Shown: positions 21,388 through 33,044, numbered from the stretch's first letter. The stretch is DNA of 64,000 nucleotides from Euclidia mi (GCA_944739405.2 OX123182.2:96216051-96280050); one strand, 5' to 3'. Made by a program: numbers and translations. The notes: a model not told the origin generated them from the letters alone.

Positions 21388-22625
21388 TTAGGCGTCGTAA
21401 AATGCCTCCGCATCAATGTCATCGGGTAACGTGCCCAGAAGGCTGGCAGCATTGCCACGCTGGATGGCAATACTGATTCTCTGAGCAAAGAATAAACCAG
21501 CCTTCTGGTCACGTGAGAGGTCGATTTACCGTTTCGAAATTTCCCGGAATAGAGAACGAGCGCTCGGACCCCATGAGCCTAGCGTTTCCACCCCAAACGG
21601 CTCAATCACGTAATTACTTACTAAATTACTGTATTTGCGCAATTTGAGGGTTTCCGCAGTTGCAGCAGCAGCGCCAGCATGGCCTTTCGTGCTTGGAACG
21701 TGTGATGGCGCGAGGGTGTCTACGCAGGTTGCGTCCCACACCAAAGGCCTACGCATGTTCCAAAGCAACATTGACATACCATCAGGTCTCTTACCGTCGT
21801 CGCGTACCAAACCATTTGGTTCAAGTACAGCTGGTACGCCAGACGCGACAAGAGCACGACGGATTATATCATTCAGATGGGCATGACGAGGAATTCTACC
21901 AGCGCTTCTGCTGCAAGATAGCCCATGGTGGCCGAGACTATCGACGTCTTCTCCACAATGACATCGATGCGGAGAAACACACGGAGCACCTAAACAAAAA
22001 CAAATGGCAATACGGAATGTCTCATTGTCCAACATGGTTCCAGTGTTGGACGATGGTAGTGCCTGAAGCCATAGACCGGATTCCCATTCTCCCACAGCCA
22101 GTAAGCGAGCGCTCTGCAACATTTAAAGAAGTATCCAGGCAAATCAATGCTTGGACAAGCCATTTTCCAGGCGTTTATAGCTTCGGTTTTGCACAACACT
22201 TCTGAGTTAAGTAGTGTAGGTGATATAATTTTCCTAGTTAACTCTTCCGTGCTGTGAACCGAAAACAGAAACGCTGGTAAACTAACACTGGAAATTTTGC
22301 GAACGCCGAGCTCACCCAAACGTATGGGCAAAGACGCTTGTAGCCAGGCTCGGTAGTCCAAGTCCAAATTAAAAATTCTCTTTAAAGAAATTAGAATAAT
22401 TTGGTCGATTTGTTCTAAAAGTGTTTTTTTTTCCAAAGTTGGGTAGATCTTAAGGCATGTGTGAATTTTGGAACGAAAAGACAATAACGAATAATAATAT
22501 AGGCCGAATGAATATTAATTTTGAATAGGCGATCTGAAATTTCACAAAATTTTTTTATGTTTTCGTCTAAGAAAGAACCGAAAGATTCTTCAAATACTGG
22601 AAAACCTAGGAGGTGAAGAGAAGTC
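21388..22625 (-). pseudogene. RT C-terminus with CCHC and restriction-like endonuclease motifs
   Basis: From 22625 the minus strand encodes a reverse transcriptase thumb region (HLLGFPVF, IRYCLFVPKFTHALR, DYRAWLQASLPIRLGELGVR), with a frame change near 22440 and another near 22020-22110. Then comes CHCGEDVDSLGHHGLSC, which fits CX1CX8HX4C. It is followed by GKRPDG and, 13 residues on, VWDATC, the spacing and residues of the RPD...D motif of restriction-like endonucleases in R2/R4/NeSL/CRE-type LINEs. After an in-frame TAA near 21529 the coding runs 42 more codons to a TAA near 21388. The RT core is missing. I infer an RLE-type LINE from these motifs. Confidence 0.65.
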
Positions 22626-22638
22626 TTATCAATAATTT

Positions 22639-22678
22639 ACTACATAATATATATTTAAAAAAATATATATTATGTAGT
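22639..22678. repeat. Perfect 18-bp palindrome beside the RLE-type fragment
   Basis: Arms 22639-22656 and 22661-22678 are perfect inverse copies around AAAA. It is AT-rich, so chance is less excluded than for the GC-containing palindromes. It lies 14 bp from where reverse transcriptase homology begins. Confidence 0.9.
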
Positions 22679-22811
22679 ACGTTGCCTGCGGGATAGTTTA
22701 TTTATTTAGACGTGTCGCATATTTCCGACGAGAATATACATTTTTATTTATCACAATGATATTAACTATATAAAAAGCCTGTATTTTTGGAGCAAACTAA
22801 AACATACATAA

Positions 22812-22900
22812 ATACATAGACTCACGCCTGTTTCCCCGAAGGGTTAGGCAGAGGCACATTAAACGCCAACTTTTCGCCAGTGTTTTGATCCCACGTAATA
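22812..22900 (-). mobile_element. SINE 3' part, tRNA-SINE family A
   Basis: On the minus strand it ends CAGGCGTGAGTCTATGTATT after the CTGCCTAACCCTTCGGGGAA-like block shared with the SINEs at 33539-33793 and 53228-53498. The tRNA head is absent. It abuts the LINE fragment that follows. Confidence 0.7.
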
Positions 22901-22914
22901 GGACTACTGCTGAC

Positions 22915-23402
22915 ACTACTGCTGGTGTTCCTCAAGGCGGCATCATTTCTCCCTTGTTGTTTTCTATTTTTATAAACCTCTTGACTCAAAATCTTCAGTG
23001 TGCTTACCATTTGTATGCCGACGACTTGCAATACCCATGTTAATGTGGAATGCGTAGCTGAAGCCATAGACAAGATTAATGGCGATTTGGCAGCTATACT
23101 TACCTGGTCGAACAAGTTTGGATTAGCTGTCAATACTAGTAAGACGCAAGCTATTATCTTAGGTAGTCACAGGATTTTAAAGAGACTGGACTACACATCT
23201 TTTCCAGACATTACATTTAGCGGTACTACTGTTAATCTGCATATAACAGTGAAAAATCTTGGCCTGCATATAGATAGCACGCTAAATTGGCAAACGCAAG
23301 TAAACCATGTGAGTCAGAAAGTCACTGGTACTCTACGCGCTCTCTACCGCCTTAAAAACTTTCTCCCGCCCGAGACTAAAACAATGCTTGTGCAAACTTG
23401 AA
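22915..23402 (+). pseudogene. LINE reverse transcriptase fragment, same family as the left-edge element
   Basis: Covers motif B (AGVPQGGIISPLLF), LLTQNLQCAYHLYADD and the C-terminal thumb (GLAVNTSKTQAIILGS, LHIDSTLNWQTQV, LYRLKNFLPPETK). A small deletion shifts the frame just after YADDLQ. The close match of LLTQNLQCAYHLYADDLQ to the element at 1-3830 places it in the same family. It is truncated at both ends. Confidence 0.85.
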
Positions 23403-23689
23403 TTTTCCCTATATATTATTATATATGATATTTTTTTTAAACCAAGTAAACCATAACATTTAAGCTCTACATGTCATCATGGCTATGCATAGCCCAGTAA
23501 CCTCCAGTTACTCTGCTTTCTGCAAACCCCACTTGGGAACTGAAACCCGGACTCCACCAGAGCTGACTGCAATACCGCCTACTCACGGACTACTAAGTTA
23601 GTAGACGCCGATTTCTACCGAGCTACGGCTACACGTCAGCCTCTGGTACGGGTCCGATCCGATCATCATGTAACCTTAAACACTTTCTT

Positions 23690-23875
23690 CAATATCAGAA
23701 CTACTTTGTTCTACCTCAATTTCGTCAGTTGTACTTTGACCTTCACGCATTTGTCGCAACCTGTCGAGTGCGTACTTACAGTTACACTTAGAATTATGGG
23801 CTTTGCGATTATAACAATCATCGTAAAGAACTTCTGTGACCTCAAATGGGCCTTTATACTTTAAGATATTTCAAA
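23690..23875 (-). pseudogene. Possible Gypsy integrase C-terminus remnant
   Basis: The minus strand encodes KYKGPFEVTEVLYDD and an acidic tail ending EIEESV-like and a stop. The KYxGPF pattern is common at the C-terminal end of Gypsy integrases. The stretch 23440-23690 beyond it could be a 3' LTR, but no matching partner was found. Together with the gag remnant at 26440-26888 it may mark an old element spanning this region. Confidence 0.4.
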
Positions 23876-24009
23876 CCAAGTTAACCAAAACATTAAAGCT
23901 AAGGTCTTTGGACTCTACATCTTCTTACCAAATTCCTTTAATAAACCACCTTCACTTTCATTGCCAGTTTCGGCCAGATATGCTTTAGCTATACCAGTTA
24001 CTAAGCTCC

Positions 24010-24205
24010 TCAACGCCACCAGGCAGCGCCGGCCACCGGGCCGCGCCAGCCTTCAGGCCACGCCAGCAACCATGCCGCGCCAGCCACCATGCCGCGCCGG
24101 CCTCCAGGCCACGCCAGCAACCATGCCGCGCCAGCCACCATGCCACGCCGGCCTCCAGGCCGAGCTTGCAACTAGGCCACGCCGACCACCAGGCCGCGCT
24201 AGCCA
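24010..24205. repeat. GC-rich minisatellite, 17-bp units in a 51-bp higher-order period
   Basis: Monomers such as GCCGCGCCAGCCACCAT and GCCGCGCCGGCCTCCAG alternate, giving about two full 51-bp repeats and flanking partial ones. The open frame across it, rich in Pro, Arg and Ala, follows from the 51-bp period being divisible by three and is not evidence of a gene. Confidence 0.92.
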
Positions 24206-26263
24206 CCAGGATAACCCAAAAAGGAAATAAATCTACCATTAGTATTTCAAAGATTCGTCTCATTGTATACCCACTAAACAGAGTATCCGTTCTTTCAGAC
24301 TAATTCAACGTTCGAACTTCGTAAATTTTAGGCGATTATCAAATTCATTTACAACTTCACAACTGCACAGAACGTAACTCCCGTCCATACTCTCAATGAG
24401 CTATGTCAAAACTGGATTTAACCACTGACAAAAACTAAAACCAAATGCGAACATGGCGAGAACCGATACTACTTTTGGACAAACTGATTTCCTTTGGCTG
24501 CATAGAGGCAACGACTACAGTTCTGAGATAACCAATCGACAGTCCCTGAGTACCTTCAGATTCTCGCAACATGCTCTTGTCATACGACACAGAAACCAGA
24601 GGTAGATAATTTTAGCGATCAAAAATCAAATGAGAGCTACTTGAGTGGCAGGGTATCCGTGATGGCGATCAACAACCACAGTTTAATGTACTTCACTCTA
24701 GGACTAAGAGAAAATTCTCGAACAGCAATCCTAGTCGTTCGGCCATTCCTGGCACAAGTCGGTGGGCAAGAAAAGGTACTCTGATCAAAATCACTACAGG
24801 TTTCAATGAAAATCACAACTAACTCTTTCTCTTTAAGCTGACGTGTTGAACAACACGCATACTCGTTAAAATAATAGGAAACTCATTACAACCACCGGAA
24901 ATGATTATCCGGGTGGTGTTGTGTAACCGGATACACAACACCACCCGGATAATCATTTCGAGCGTTTAACAAAGTAATCTTAAAGTAGGTTTGTTGAACA
25001 CGTTGCTTTGGTTTTCCTTATCACATAGCAGACTATAAGAAAATGATAGTTTATATGTTAAATTTACTACCAAGTATCCAATCAGTCTTTTCAGCGTTAT
25101 AATTTTGTCATGGATAGTCTAAATACGAAGCATAACCTAACCTAATCATTAGCAATACAGCAACGGATCTTACGCGTCCAAGACGATGGACAACGTTTCA
25201 GAATATGACAATGCACTAACGGCTGTCACAAAAGCTCAAGGGTAAACTTGACTAACCAGAAAGGCACTTTACCGGTCCAACCAATGGCAACGCATGGCTA
25301 AACATGCAGCCGCACAAACGGCTTATCCAGTTTATGCAAATCTACACTGACGGTAACGTGGGTACCACAAAATTATCACAAAGACTAACAAAGTACCCCT
25401 TTAATGAGAATAAGCATACAATCATCACTAACGATCACTAACCTAGTCCTACCTACAATGACAATTAAAATCTCTGAAACTGACTATCGTAAAGTACTAC
25501 GATGATAACTCAATCATTTTCTTCTACGTCTGATAATCGAGTTAAACAGCTTCTTCTAGAAACACTATCACTCTTAAACGTCCTAAGCATAACCTGGAAT
25601 TGGCCAGAGAACTCGGGGCACTTGATAAAAATTCCCAGCGTATCACATTAATTTTAAAAATACACAGTAGGTCATTTTCACGCGTAAAATCTTAAAGTTG
25701 AATTTAATTTTACATCTTATAATCAGAGTAAGAAACATTTTAATGTGCCATGTTAAAAATTTATGCACACAAAGAAGCAGGTGTAATTGCAACATCGAGA
25801 TCGTCTGTACAAGTCAGAATTACAACGAGTAACAGTGTCACTTTTTTACTTAGGCTCTGATCAAGTTTAAACGAAAACCGTTACGTATAATCAACACCAC
25901 GAGTCGTTAAAATAATGGCACTAGGAATATCTTTCGATTATGGTCAGGTTACACTAACCAACCAACCGCACTTGTTTGGAATAATGCAAGTCGGCCTGTA
26001 CGCTCACTCTCGTTACTGATACAATCCATAAAATAAGACCGAGACAAGATAATCTATTTGCAAGCATAATATGATCACAAGATTCGTGAGTGCGAACCAC
26101 CCTCGCATGTAGAAGTAAAAATAATCCCTTTCTTTTTAACCGGCGTATCACACTCAAAACCTCCATTCGATATCTACGCTATAGCTAGGTCTCTGTGGTA
26201 GTCAGACAACCATACGCTAGCATAAAATAAGGCAAAGGTCAAGTGGTTCCACATTTCAGTGTC
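24206..26263. other. Mostly unassigned DNA, perhaps an eroded Gypsy interior
   Basis: Apart from the palindrome at 24899-24958 no named feature is supported. Base composition is more even than in the surrounding AT-rich DNA. The region lies between a gag-like remnant and an integrase-like remnant on the same strand, so a decayed retroelement interior is plausible, but I could not find protease or reverse transcriptase motifs. Confidence 0.35.
24899..24958. repeat. Perfect 27-bp palindrome
   Basis: Arms 24899-24925 and 24932-24958 are perfect inverse copies around ACCGGA. They include the mixed-composition core GGGTGGTGTTGTG, so chance is very unlikely. No target duplication is apparent. Confidence 0.97.
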
Positions 26264-26345
26264 TCGTGTAGGAATCGAACCTACAACACTCGGTACGATG
26301 TGATGGCGACATCACCACAACGATTAAGACATTTCCAAGGTTAAA
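26264..26345 (-). mobile_element. tRNA-derived SINE head
   Basis: The minus strand carries a B-box, TAGGTTCGATTCCTAC, followed by ACGAGACA, as in the family C SINE at 31340-31545. The A-box half is poorly preserved. It is an RNA polymerase III promoter relic rather than a tRNA gene. Confidence 0.55.
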
Positions 26346-26439
26346 CGCGTAATGTTTTGCAAGTACCGTCACTTAATAAAATTGGCAGTAAGTACCAATA
26401 AAGAAATCAGACAAAATACGCTCACCAAGGTTGCAATTG

Positions 26440-26888
26440 AATGCTCAGCTGATTCACCAACATAGCAGCGTTAGCAGTCTCTATCGCTCGCGCCTTTGTG
26501 CACACTGCATTGCACAATATCATCCCAGGAAACGATACGCATTAATGCGACCACAAGCGGGGCGCAATGCGGGTCTTGATCTTCAATCACATGTCTGCAG
26601 TCGTCACCCAAGCACCAGCATCCATATCTTGTTGCTCAGGATCGAAGTCCGGTAAACAAAGGCCATGCGACGATGTAGTAGATATTTTCATGGCTTGCAT
26701 CGGCGTCAGAAAATTACGATTTTGTAGTTCCAACAGGCCCAGCAATTTTTCATTACTAGCGTCTTCATTTTGAACACGTGGGTCGTTGTGGTCCCATCCC
26801 AATTCTGATGACGGGTAACCCATAAAGTTGCAGTCATCTGGTACACGGTTATTCTCCTCTTGCATCTTGTGGGGATACGAAATAACAC
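26440..26888 (-). pseudogene. Gypsy Gag N-terminal remnant, Mag-like
   Basis: The frame holds LPDFDPEQQDMDAGAWVTTAD followed by an ALVVALM-like stretch. This fits the LPxFxPE...AxAW...AD opening of Gag in Mag-lineage Gypsy elements. The upstream residues are rich in Gln, Asn and Glu. A stop ends it near 26440. The lineage is inferred from one motif. Confidence 0.5.
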
Positions 26889-27300
26889 CGCAAATGGATA
26901 GTAAATGTCTTCTTTAATGATTTAAGAATATCACCAATCACAATTATTCACAAACTAATCGGATGGAAACGGATGCCTTTCGTGAGCTCACTCTTGCTTG
27001 CGCGCACAGACTCAACTGACTGACTTAATCGACATCGCCTCTGCACTTTGACAAATGACAGGCCGAATGTGCTCACGAATGACATTGACATTGACGTTTC
27101 GCGGACTTGAAAAGTGACAGGCTGATTATGTCACACGTACTCTCACAAGCGACATCTAGTGCTCAGTTTAGGTAACATCTTGGTATGTACGTTACGCGTT
27201 GCGACATATATTATATATTGCTTATATATCTTTTCATTCATGTATATGTATGTATCTTATATGTATATGTCATATCTAATATATTTCTTTTCATTATGTC

Positions 27301-27512
27301 TTAATATATAAAATCCTTGCGTTACTGACTGACTGACAGACACGCTACAGCCGAAACTATTGGGCGCAGGAAGCTGAAATTTGGCATGTATGTTCCTTGG
27401 GGACCGTAGGGGTGCACTAAGAAGGGATTGCCCGAAATTCCCACGGGATCGGCCAAAACGGGTAAATTAAAAAAAAATGCAGGCGTAGCTGCTGGCGTCC
27501 TCTAGTTTATCT
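27301..27512 (+). mobile_element. Helitron-like non-autonomous element or 3' end
   Basis: Starts near TTAATATATAAAATCC, continues GTTACTGACTGACTGACAG and AAGCTGAAATTTGGCATG, and ends with a GGCGTAGCTGCTGGC hairpin-prone stretch then GTCCTCTAGT. The end matches the 56796-56962 copy on the other strand. A 3' hairpin close to CTAG and T is the Helitron hallmark. It has no coding capacity. Confidence 0.6.
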
Positions 27513-27832
27513 ATATAGCGCCTACTTCTTTTTTCTCTGCACCATTCAAAGGTAGACTGGGAGAGCCCATGGCATTAAGTCCGCCTGTATACGCTGCGTA
27601 TATAATGTTTTTAATAAATAAAATAGGTGGCGAGCCTATTGCCGCTTATTGGGACATTTTGTTTGCCAGAGCCTCGTCCGTTGATCGGCAGGTGCACCAC
27701 TTGCAGGTGGGGTTGGCTTGGGACCCTAAGTTGTTGGTGGGAACCCTATGCAAACTAAAAAGAACGCTATATTCGATAAAATATTGAATGTGGCTGATAT
27801 AGGATATATGTCAGCTTTAGAAATTTCAGTTC
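27513..27832. other. Unassigned, partly a retroelement 3' tail
   Basis: The stretch GGGAGAGCCCATGGCATTAA-like near 27560 with TTAAGTCCGCCTGTATAC resembles a LINE 3' untranslated end followed by AATAAATAAAATA at 27612-27624. The open frame from 27569 has no recognisable domain, and I do not call it a gene. Confidence 0.35.
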
Positions 27833-28200
27833 ATCATCCTCTTAGCGTTATCCCAGTTTCAGTCTGGGGTCCGCTCACTAGTCTAACCGGATTTGGCTGA
27901 ATATTAGCTTTTCCACAGAGTGACTGCCTGTTTGACCTCCACAACCCGAAGGGATAGCGATATTCCATGGTTTAGACTAGTGTCAGTTGATTAAGAAGGT
28001 ACTGATGCCCTGTAACGACTGTCAAAAATCTTCATGACCGACGGCTTAACGTGCTCTACGAGGCACGGGACAAGCGATAATTAATCATTCAATACGCACA
28101 TAACTCCGGAAAGTCATTGGTGCGCGCCGTGAAATCTAACCCGATACCTTCTGCATGGCAATCTGTTGGTATCTCCACTCGAATATCACTGCCTGTTTAG
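27833..28200 (-). mobile_element. Dispersed lepidopteran-type repeat, worn
   Basis: Begins CATCATCCTCTTAGCGTTAT and holds a CTGGGGTCCGCTCACTAGTC block and an ACTCCGGAAAGTCATTGGTG block, an order I know from a common moth repeat with a tRNA-like end. The tRNA-like part (28120-28200) is heavily diverged. The name of the family is not certain. Confidence 0.45.
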
Positions 28201-28279
28201 AAATTTCAGTTATTGACCCAATATTTGATCTTTTCATGGATTTGGCTATTACAGATACATACTTTGTATGGACCTTATG

Positions 28280-28490
28280 TCAAATAATAAATAGATGATT
28301 TCGCGGTTACACCCGCGTTATTTAAGGCTACTGCTCAACTCCCGTGGCTCACAGCGTGATATTATAGCCGTTCCAGATAAATAGGCTATCTAACACTTAT
28401 AGAATTTTCTAAGTCGGATCGGTAGTTCCTGAGATTAGCGCGTTGAAGCAAACAAACAAAATCTTTAGCTTTATAATATTAATATAGATG
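28280..28490 (+). mobile_element. Dispersed lepidopteran-type repeat with CTTTATAATATTA end
   Basis: Contains CCGCGTTATTTAAGG, GTAGTTCCTGAGATTAGCG and a terminal TTTATAATATTAATATAGAT, features of a short repeat common in moths. It is non-coding. Boundaries are approximate and no target duplication was identified. Confidence 0.45.
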
Positions 28491-30796
28491 TATCTCTTCA
28501 AGACAAATCCATGGATAGATTGAATATTTGGGCCAGCTATTACTTGTAGAATAGCACAAATCTGGACAAAAAATTATAAAAATTAATGTTCATTATAGAC
28601 CATGAGATGTTTCTCTGTAATAGGCATTTAGCTTATTATTAACATTATATAATATTGTAGTAACTATGAACGTGTAATATTGCATAAACTACCTAAATAA
28701 ATGAAGGTACCCAGATAACATTAGATATGACCATGTACATCAAGAACTTTCAAAACAATATTCTAACGGCCCTTTTAAGGGATTTACCTAATATTTCAAA
28801 CGGGCCTAATGCTTAACACCTGGGTGAGACAATAATAGGCGTTTGGTGTCATTTATCGACGCACCGGCCACTTATATTGGTGCCGTGATATATTAGTTAT
28901 TGGCTCATGGCGTGTTATGGTTTTTGGGGGATTTAATGACCTTATATTGTTTAGGAAAACACGGCGGTGGAGAGGTGTGGTAAAACTTTATGCGAGTATA
29001 CATTTTCTTGTTATTAGATCGTCGCACGTGTATTCAATAGCTTGTTTGAAAGATTGTGACATCTAGCTTTATGTATATAGTTTTATGACCGAAGAAAATG
29101 GACACGGGAAATCTATGTATAATAAAAAATGAATAGCTGAATGTGTTGCTAAACGCAAATCTCCAGAACAGCTGAAACGATGTTGCTAATTCTTTTTTAA
29201 AAATATTCCTTGGAGTACGAGGATGGTTCTTACGGAGAGAAAAATTAAAAAATAAACAAAAAAAGGAATGTTAGACGGTACGTAGTTCGCTGGGTCAGCT
29301 AGTCTGCAATATAATATTTGTTGCCACTGCTTTCCCTTTATTGATACAACACAGCGCATCAAACGCTAATAGTATCCGAATTCTAATGCATTCACAAAAC
29401 TGCTTATAGTCCATGAAAGTATCAACTGTACTTTAGTCACTACTAAAGAGTTTGATTACAATTTAATACTAACACTGGCGATCAAGATTATTTCTAGATA
29501 CACTTAGTTATATTTTCCATTTGCCAATTAGATCTGGTTATCATGCTGTAAAATAAAGAGAAGGAGGGGAAGAAACAGGGCCAGCGATAGATAGAGTAAG
29601 AGAGAGAATAAAATAGTACGCATTAGATAACTGTCCGCCTATCCTAACTAATTCCTAGCTACACTTATTCTCACTAGTCCTGTGCAGTTTTTAACTGAAT
29701 CAATTTCATACAACGGAAAAGCGTATTTGAATGTGTAAATCCTTTGAAATAGTGCAGCATATAACTAGTTTTCAGCTCAACTTCTACTCGCCAATCAAGA
29801 CCAGTTAAATTTCTTAAAGAGAATCAATGACATAGTACAGGAATCCGATTTGAATGTGTAATATCTTTCAACTAGTGCAATTGATTTGTATTCCGAGTTT
29901 TTCTGTTATAGGATTCTATTCTTCGCCTGCGACTCCGCCCGCGTGTATTTTTGTACCGTGCTAACACGGAGATTTTAAGAAAAAAATAATAAAATCTTTT
30001 AGTGCTCTTTTATTTCTCCTCCAAGAAAAAGTTGCCGAATTTCAGCTTCCTGCGCTAAAATCGATTTAAATTTCAAAATCTGTTTAGTAAATTTAGAGTT
30101 TATGGCGAAAAAAACTACGTGGCAGGACATTGTTTTATGTAATGTTAGGAGGTACGTCTTTGGTCTAGTTCAGACAATTTTTCAATCGTTTTTAAAGATT
30201 TCTTTATTGTTGGGATGAATTTCTATTACTGTATCATATAAGCTACTTTATAGTTATACCGATTATTGAAGCAGCATCGTCCTCATGGGTATAACAAAAG
30301 TTCAAATAACGGATTCATACCGCTATGCATAACAGGATTTAATAATGCTTTTGATGTTCCATCATTTGGATGGAACATCAATTGAGAGACGAATTTTTTT
30401 TCAAAACAAGCATTAATTCCATTAGGATTAAAATGTTTTCAACATGCAAGGATTTATGTCAAGAAATCTGAAACTGCTTATGAATTTACGTGCTGCTTAT
30501 TTTAGACTAAAAGCTCCAATATTACTTTTCAGCCTAATTCAAGCAAGGTGTTAAATTAAGAACATTTATTTTCTGCCATCAGATAGTTATTATCGAATAT
30601 TTGATATTAACTTCAAGTTTTATCATAATACTGAAGTAATCATACTACTACATCAGCATATTACATTTGATAAAACTGCGAGGACGGACACAGTTCTGAA
30701 AATGGAATCCACGTTCCTTCATTTCCATAGTGCTGATGATCACAAAATTGAGAACCCTAAAAAACGTTACCCGACTTTTTCTTTTACTTTTTCTTC
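28491..30796. other. Mostly anonymous AT-rich DNA with repeat ends
   Basis: A Helitron-like CTAGT end closes at about 29303 (TTCGCTGGGTCAGCTAGT). A 13-bp perfect palindrome lies at 30351-30381. A GC-rich scrap at 29918-29950 resembles the tail of the repeat at 6998. The remainder shows nothing I can name. Confidence 0.45.
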
Positions 30797-30980
30797 TTGA
30801 GCCGACGCTCATATACAGGCGTAATGAAGCTTGTGCACAAAAAAATGCTGATTAATGGCGAAGGAATACATCGTAGGGAAACCTGCACACATGTAAAGTC
30901 CGTCAACCCGCACTTGGCCAGCGTGATAGACTATGGCCTTATGTTTCCTTCTACTAGTGAGAATAAGCTATTGTCCAGCG
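30797..30980 (+). mobile_element. Worn LINE/SINE 3' part
   Basis: Shows GAAACCTGCACACATG, CAACCCGCACTTGGCCAGCG and GACTATGGCC, then a worn tail. The same order is found in a repeat dispersed in many insect genomes. It is non-coding. Confidence 0.5.
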
Positions 30981-31339
30981 GTGAGCAAGTATAGATACAT
31001 TCAACAACATTTCAACGAGATTAAAGTACGTGTATGTGAACACATATTTTTCAGTTAGGACATAGAATTAAATTCCTCGTGATTAGTTATTTATTTACTG
31101 ATCACAGTTAATAATCTCTGTTACTAAACCATCCGCGTTTAGACAACATGACCGCGTTCTTTATCGATCGAATGAGGACTCCAACTGTAATTAGCCGACC
31201 CAGTAGCGAGCTTCGAAAGGATCATTAGAGAACCGAAGCACTATCTTAGAAGCGACAAATTAATTAGGAACGTGATTAGCACCCAGGCATTTTGCCTCGA
31301 AATCATTGCATGAACGAAGAACTCTATCGATTGATATTT

Positions 31340-31545
31340 TTTTTTAAAGACAACTTCTCATTAGTTCTAAATCCTGTGTCGCGGGGAACTTTACAAACAT
31401 ACAACGAACGGACACAATGAACACCCAGCAATTTATGAATCACACAAAGTGTTGTCTCGTGTGGGAATCGAACCCACAACACGCGCGCAGTGTCAATCGG
31501 CGAGGTGGCCGCTTAAACCACTAGGTACGCCAACCGTGCAGTCAA
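31340..31545 (-). mobile_element. tRNA-derived SINE, family C
   Basis: On the minus strand a tRNA-like head starts near 31545 with CGGTTGGCGTACCTAGTGGT (A-box region), then GCGGCCACCTCG and the B-box GGGTTCGATTCCCAC. It continues as ACACTTTGTGTGATTCAT and ends with GTTCCCCGCGACACAGGA. The head drives RNA polymerase III transcription in such SINEs. A 3'-part copy lies at 47249-47400. The anticodon arm does not fold like a working tRNA, so I call it a SINE. Confidence 0.75.
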
Positions 31546-32499
31546 AAAAAAATAATACGTGTTATCTATTTGATTCCAGGTCACTGTCTCAAAGCAAGAA
31601 TCTAAAATTAACCATTACAAAAACGCTACTGGAATATCATTACAATTAACCTCACTCCGATATTCGAAACCTCCGACTACGGGAATTTGAACGTTATATA
31701 AATAAAGATAAGAATCATTCTGATTAAGTTGCATCGAAAGATGTATAATACACTCATTGTACGATGGTTGCCTACTCCAGTTGATTAAAAATAAAATCAG
31801 CTAATTTAATTTGGTCGTATAATAAAATTATGGTCACGAATCCCGATGTTATAATATAATAGAGGCCACACCTCGCGAAATTCCCCAATATTGCTGAACG
31901 ACGGGCATCGTTACTTACCTTTTGTTTAACGCTCCAGGATATTATTTCTCGGCATGCCAACGCCTTGAATTATTATTTTATCGCCATAATAAAATTAATA
32001 GACGTCGCTCCTTTTTCGCTTTGTAAGGATGAATAACTTTGGTACTTCCTAAGTCATTTTCTTAATAATTATAATGAGATTGGGAGCATTCCCGTCCATA
32101 ATAAATATGGAGTATTTCGGGCATTTCGATATTGCAATTTGAAATATGCCAGTTAAGTTGTCATTCGATGTTTTGAAAACGAGGGTAATATTTTAGATTT
32201 TTGACAGATTTATGCCAGACAGGACTTAATCATTATAGATATATTGTAAAAGGTCTGACTATCTTCCCGACATGATGGTGGTTAAGTTTTGGTGATAAAT
32301 TAACTAAATGTTTTATAAACTACACCGCGGGGTAAATATTTAACTATAGTACATACTGAAATTCTTCTTTGCTTTACTGAAAGTAATAATAAAGCAATTT
32401 AATTTTGTTCAACTAAAAGTTAATTAACTTAAACTTCAGGAATAACAAAACATTAACCTCTGTTGTATAATAAAATAAACTGCCGGTAGTCTATTAATT

Positions 32500-32620
32500 A
32501 AAGTATTCAATTTGCGATAGAGGTCGCGAGTTCAAATCCCATTCATAGCTCTCCTGTCGGGACCGCACCCCTTCCAGGAACATTATGGTTGGTGCAGACA
32601 TATCGTCGTGGAAACAGATC
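32500..32620 (+). repeat. Possible tRNA-like SINE scrap
   Basis: GGTCGCGAGTTCAAATCCC resembles a B-box and its stem. It is followed by a stretch with GGGACCGCACCCC. No A-box or tail was found, so it is only a possible fragment. Confidence 0.25.
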
Positions 32621-32835
32621 GACATCTGCATCGTCTTTCACTACGCCGATAATCAGAGGCAAGGCAGCACTTTTCCGGTGTTGATTAGTGTGTTTCTAAT
32701 GCGAATTTCGACGTCAGTGGTGGCAATGAAAATCTGTTTACGAAAAGATACGTGTCTGTCACACGTATTAGCTCAGATTAAAAGTACAAGTCCGTGTATT
32801 GCAGTCGATCACAGCCGCGTGCATCTGTGGCTTAA

Positions 32836-33044
32836 GGCTGGTTTCAGAGTCACGCGTTTGACCGGCGCCGGCCACACGCGCGCGCTTACCTTTACACTAG
32901 ATTAGTAGTAGCGTTTCATAGTCACGCAGTTCAAACGCGCTGTCGGCCGGCGCTGCCGAAGCTTCATACCTTGCAAAGCGAAACGCGAACTCGTTTCACA
33001 GTGGAAACGTTTCACAGTGGAAACGCGTGACTCTGAATCCAGCC
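32836..33044. mobile_element. 209-bp MITE, Harbinger-like
   Basis: Terminal inverted repeats of about 24 bp start GGCTGGTTTCAGAGTCACGC and differ at one base between the ends. Both sides are flanked by TAA (32833-32835 and 33045-33047), the TWA-type 3-bp duplication expected of PIF/Harbinger elements. The interior is CG-rich, with GCCGGCGCCGG-like stretches and two copies of GTTTCACAGTGGAAAC. It has no coding capacity. Confidence 0.8.

Noticed and set aside
23961..24230. Pro- and Arg-rich ORF on the plus strand
   Set aside because: It is produced by the 17/51-bp minisatellite, and the opposite strand is open too.
27569..27787. 72-residue ORF
   Set aside because: No recognisable domain, and the DNA resembles a retroelement 3' untranslated end.
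31460..31545. Second tRNA-like gene
   Set aside because: It is the head of the family C SINE; its body recurs at 47249-47400.
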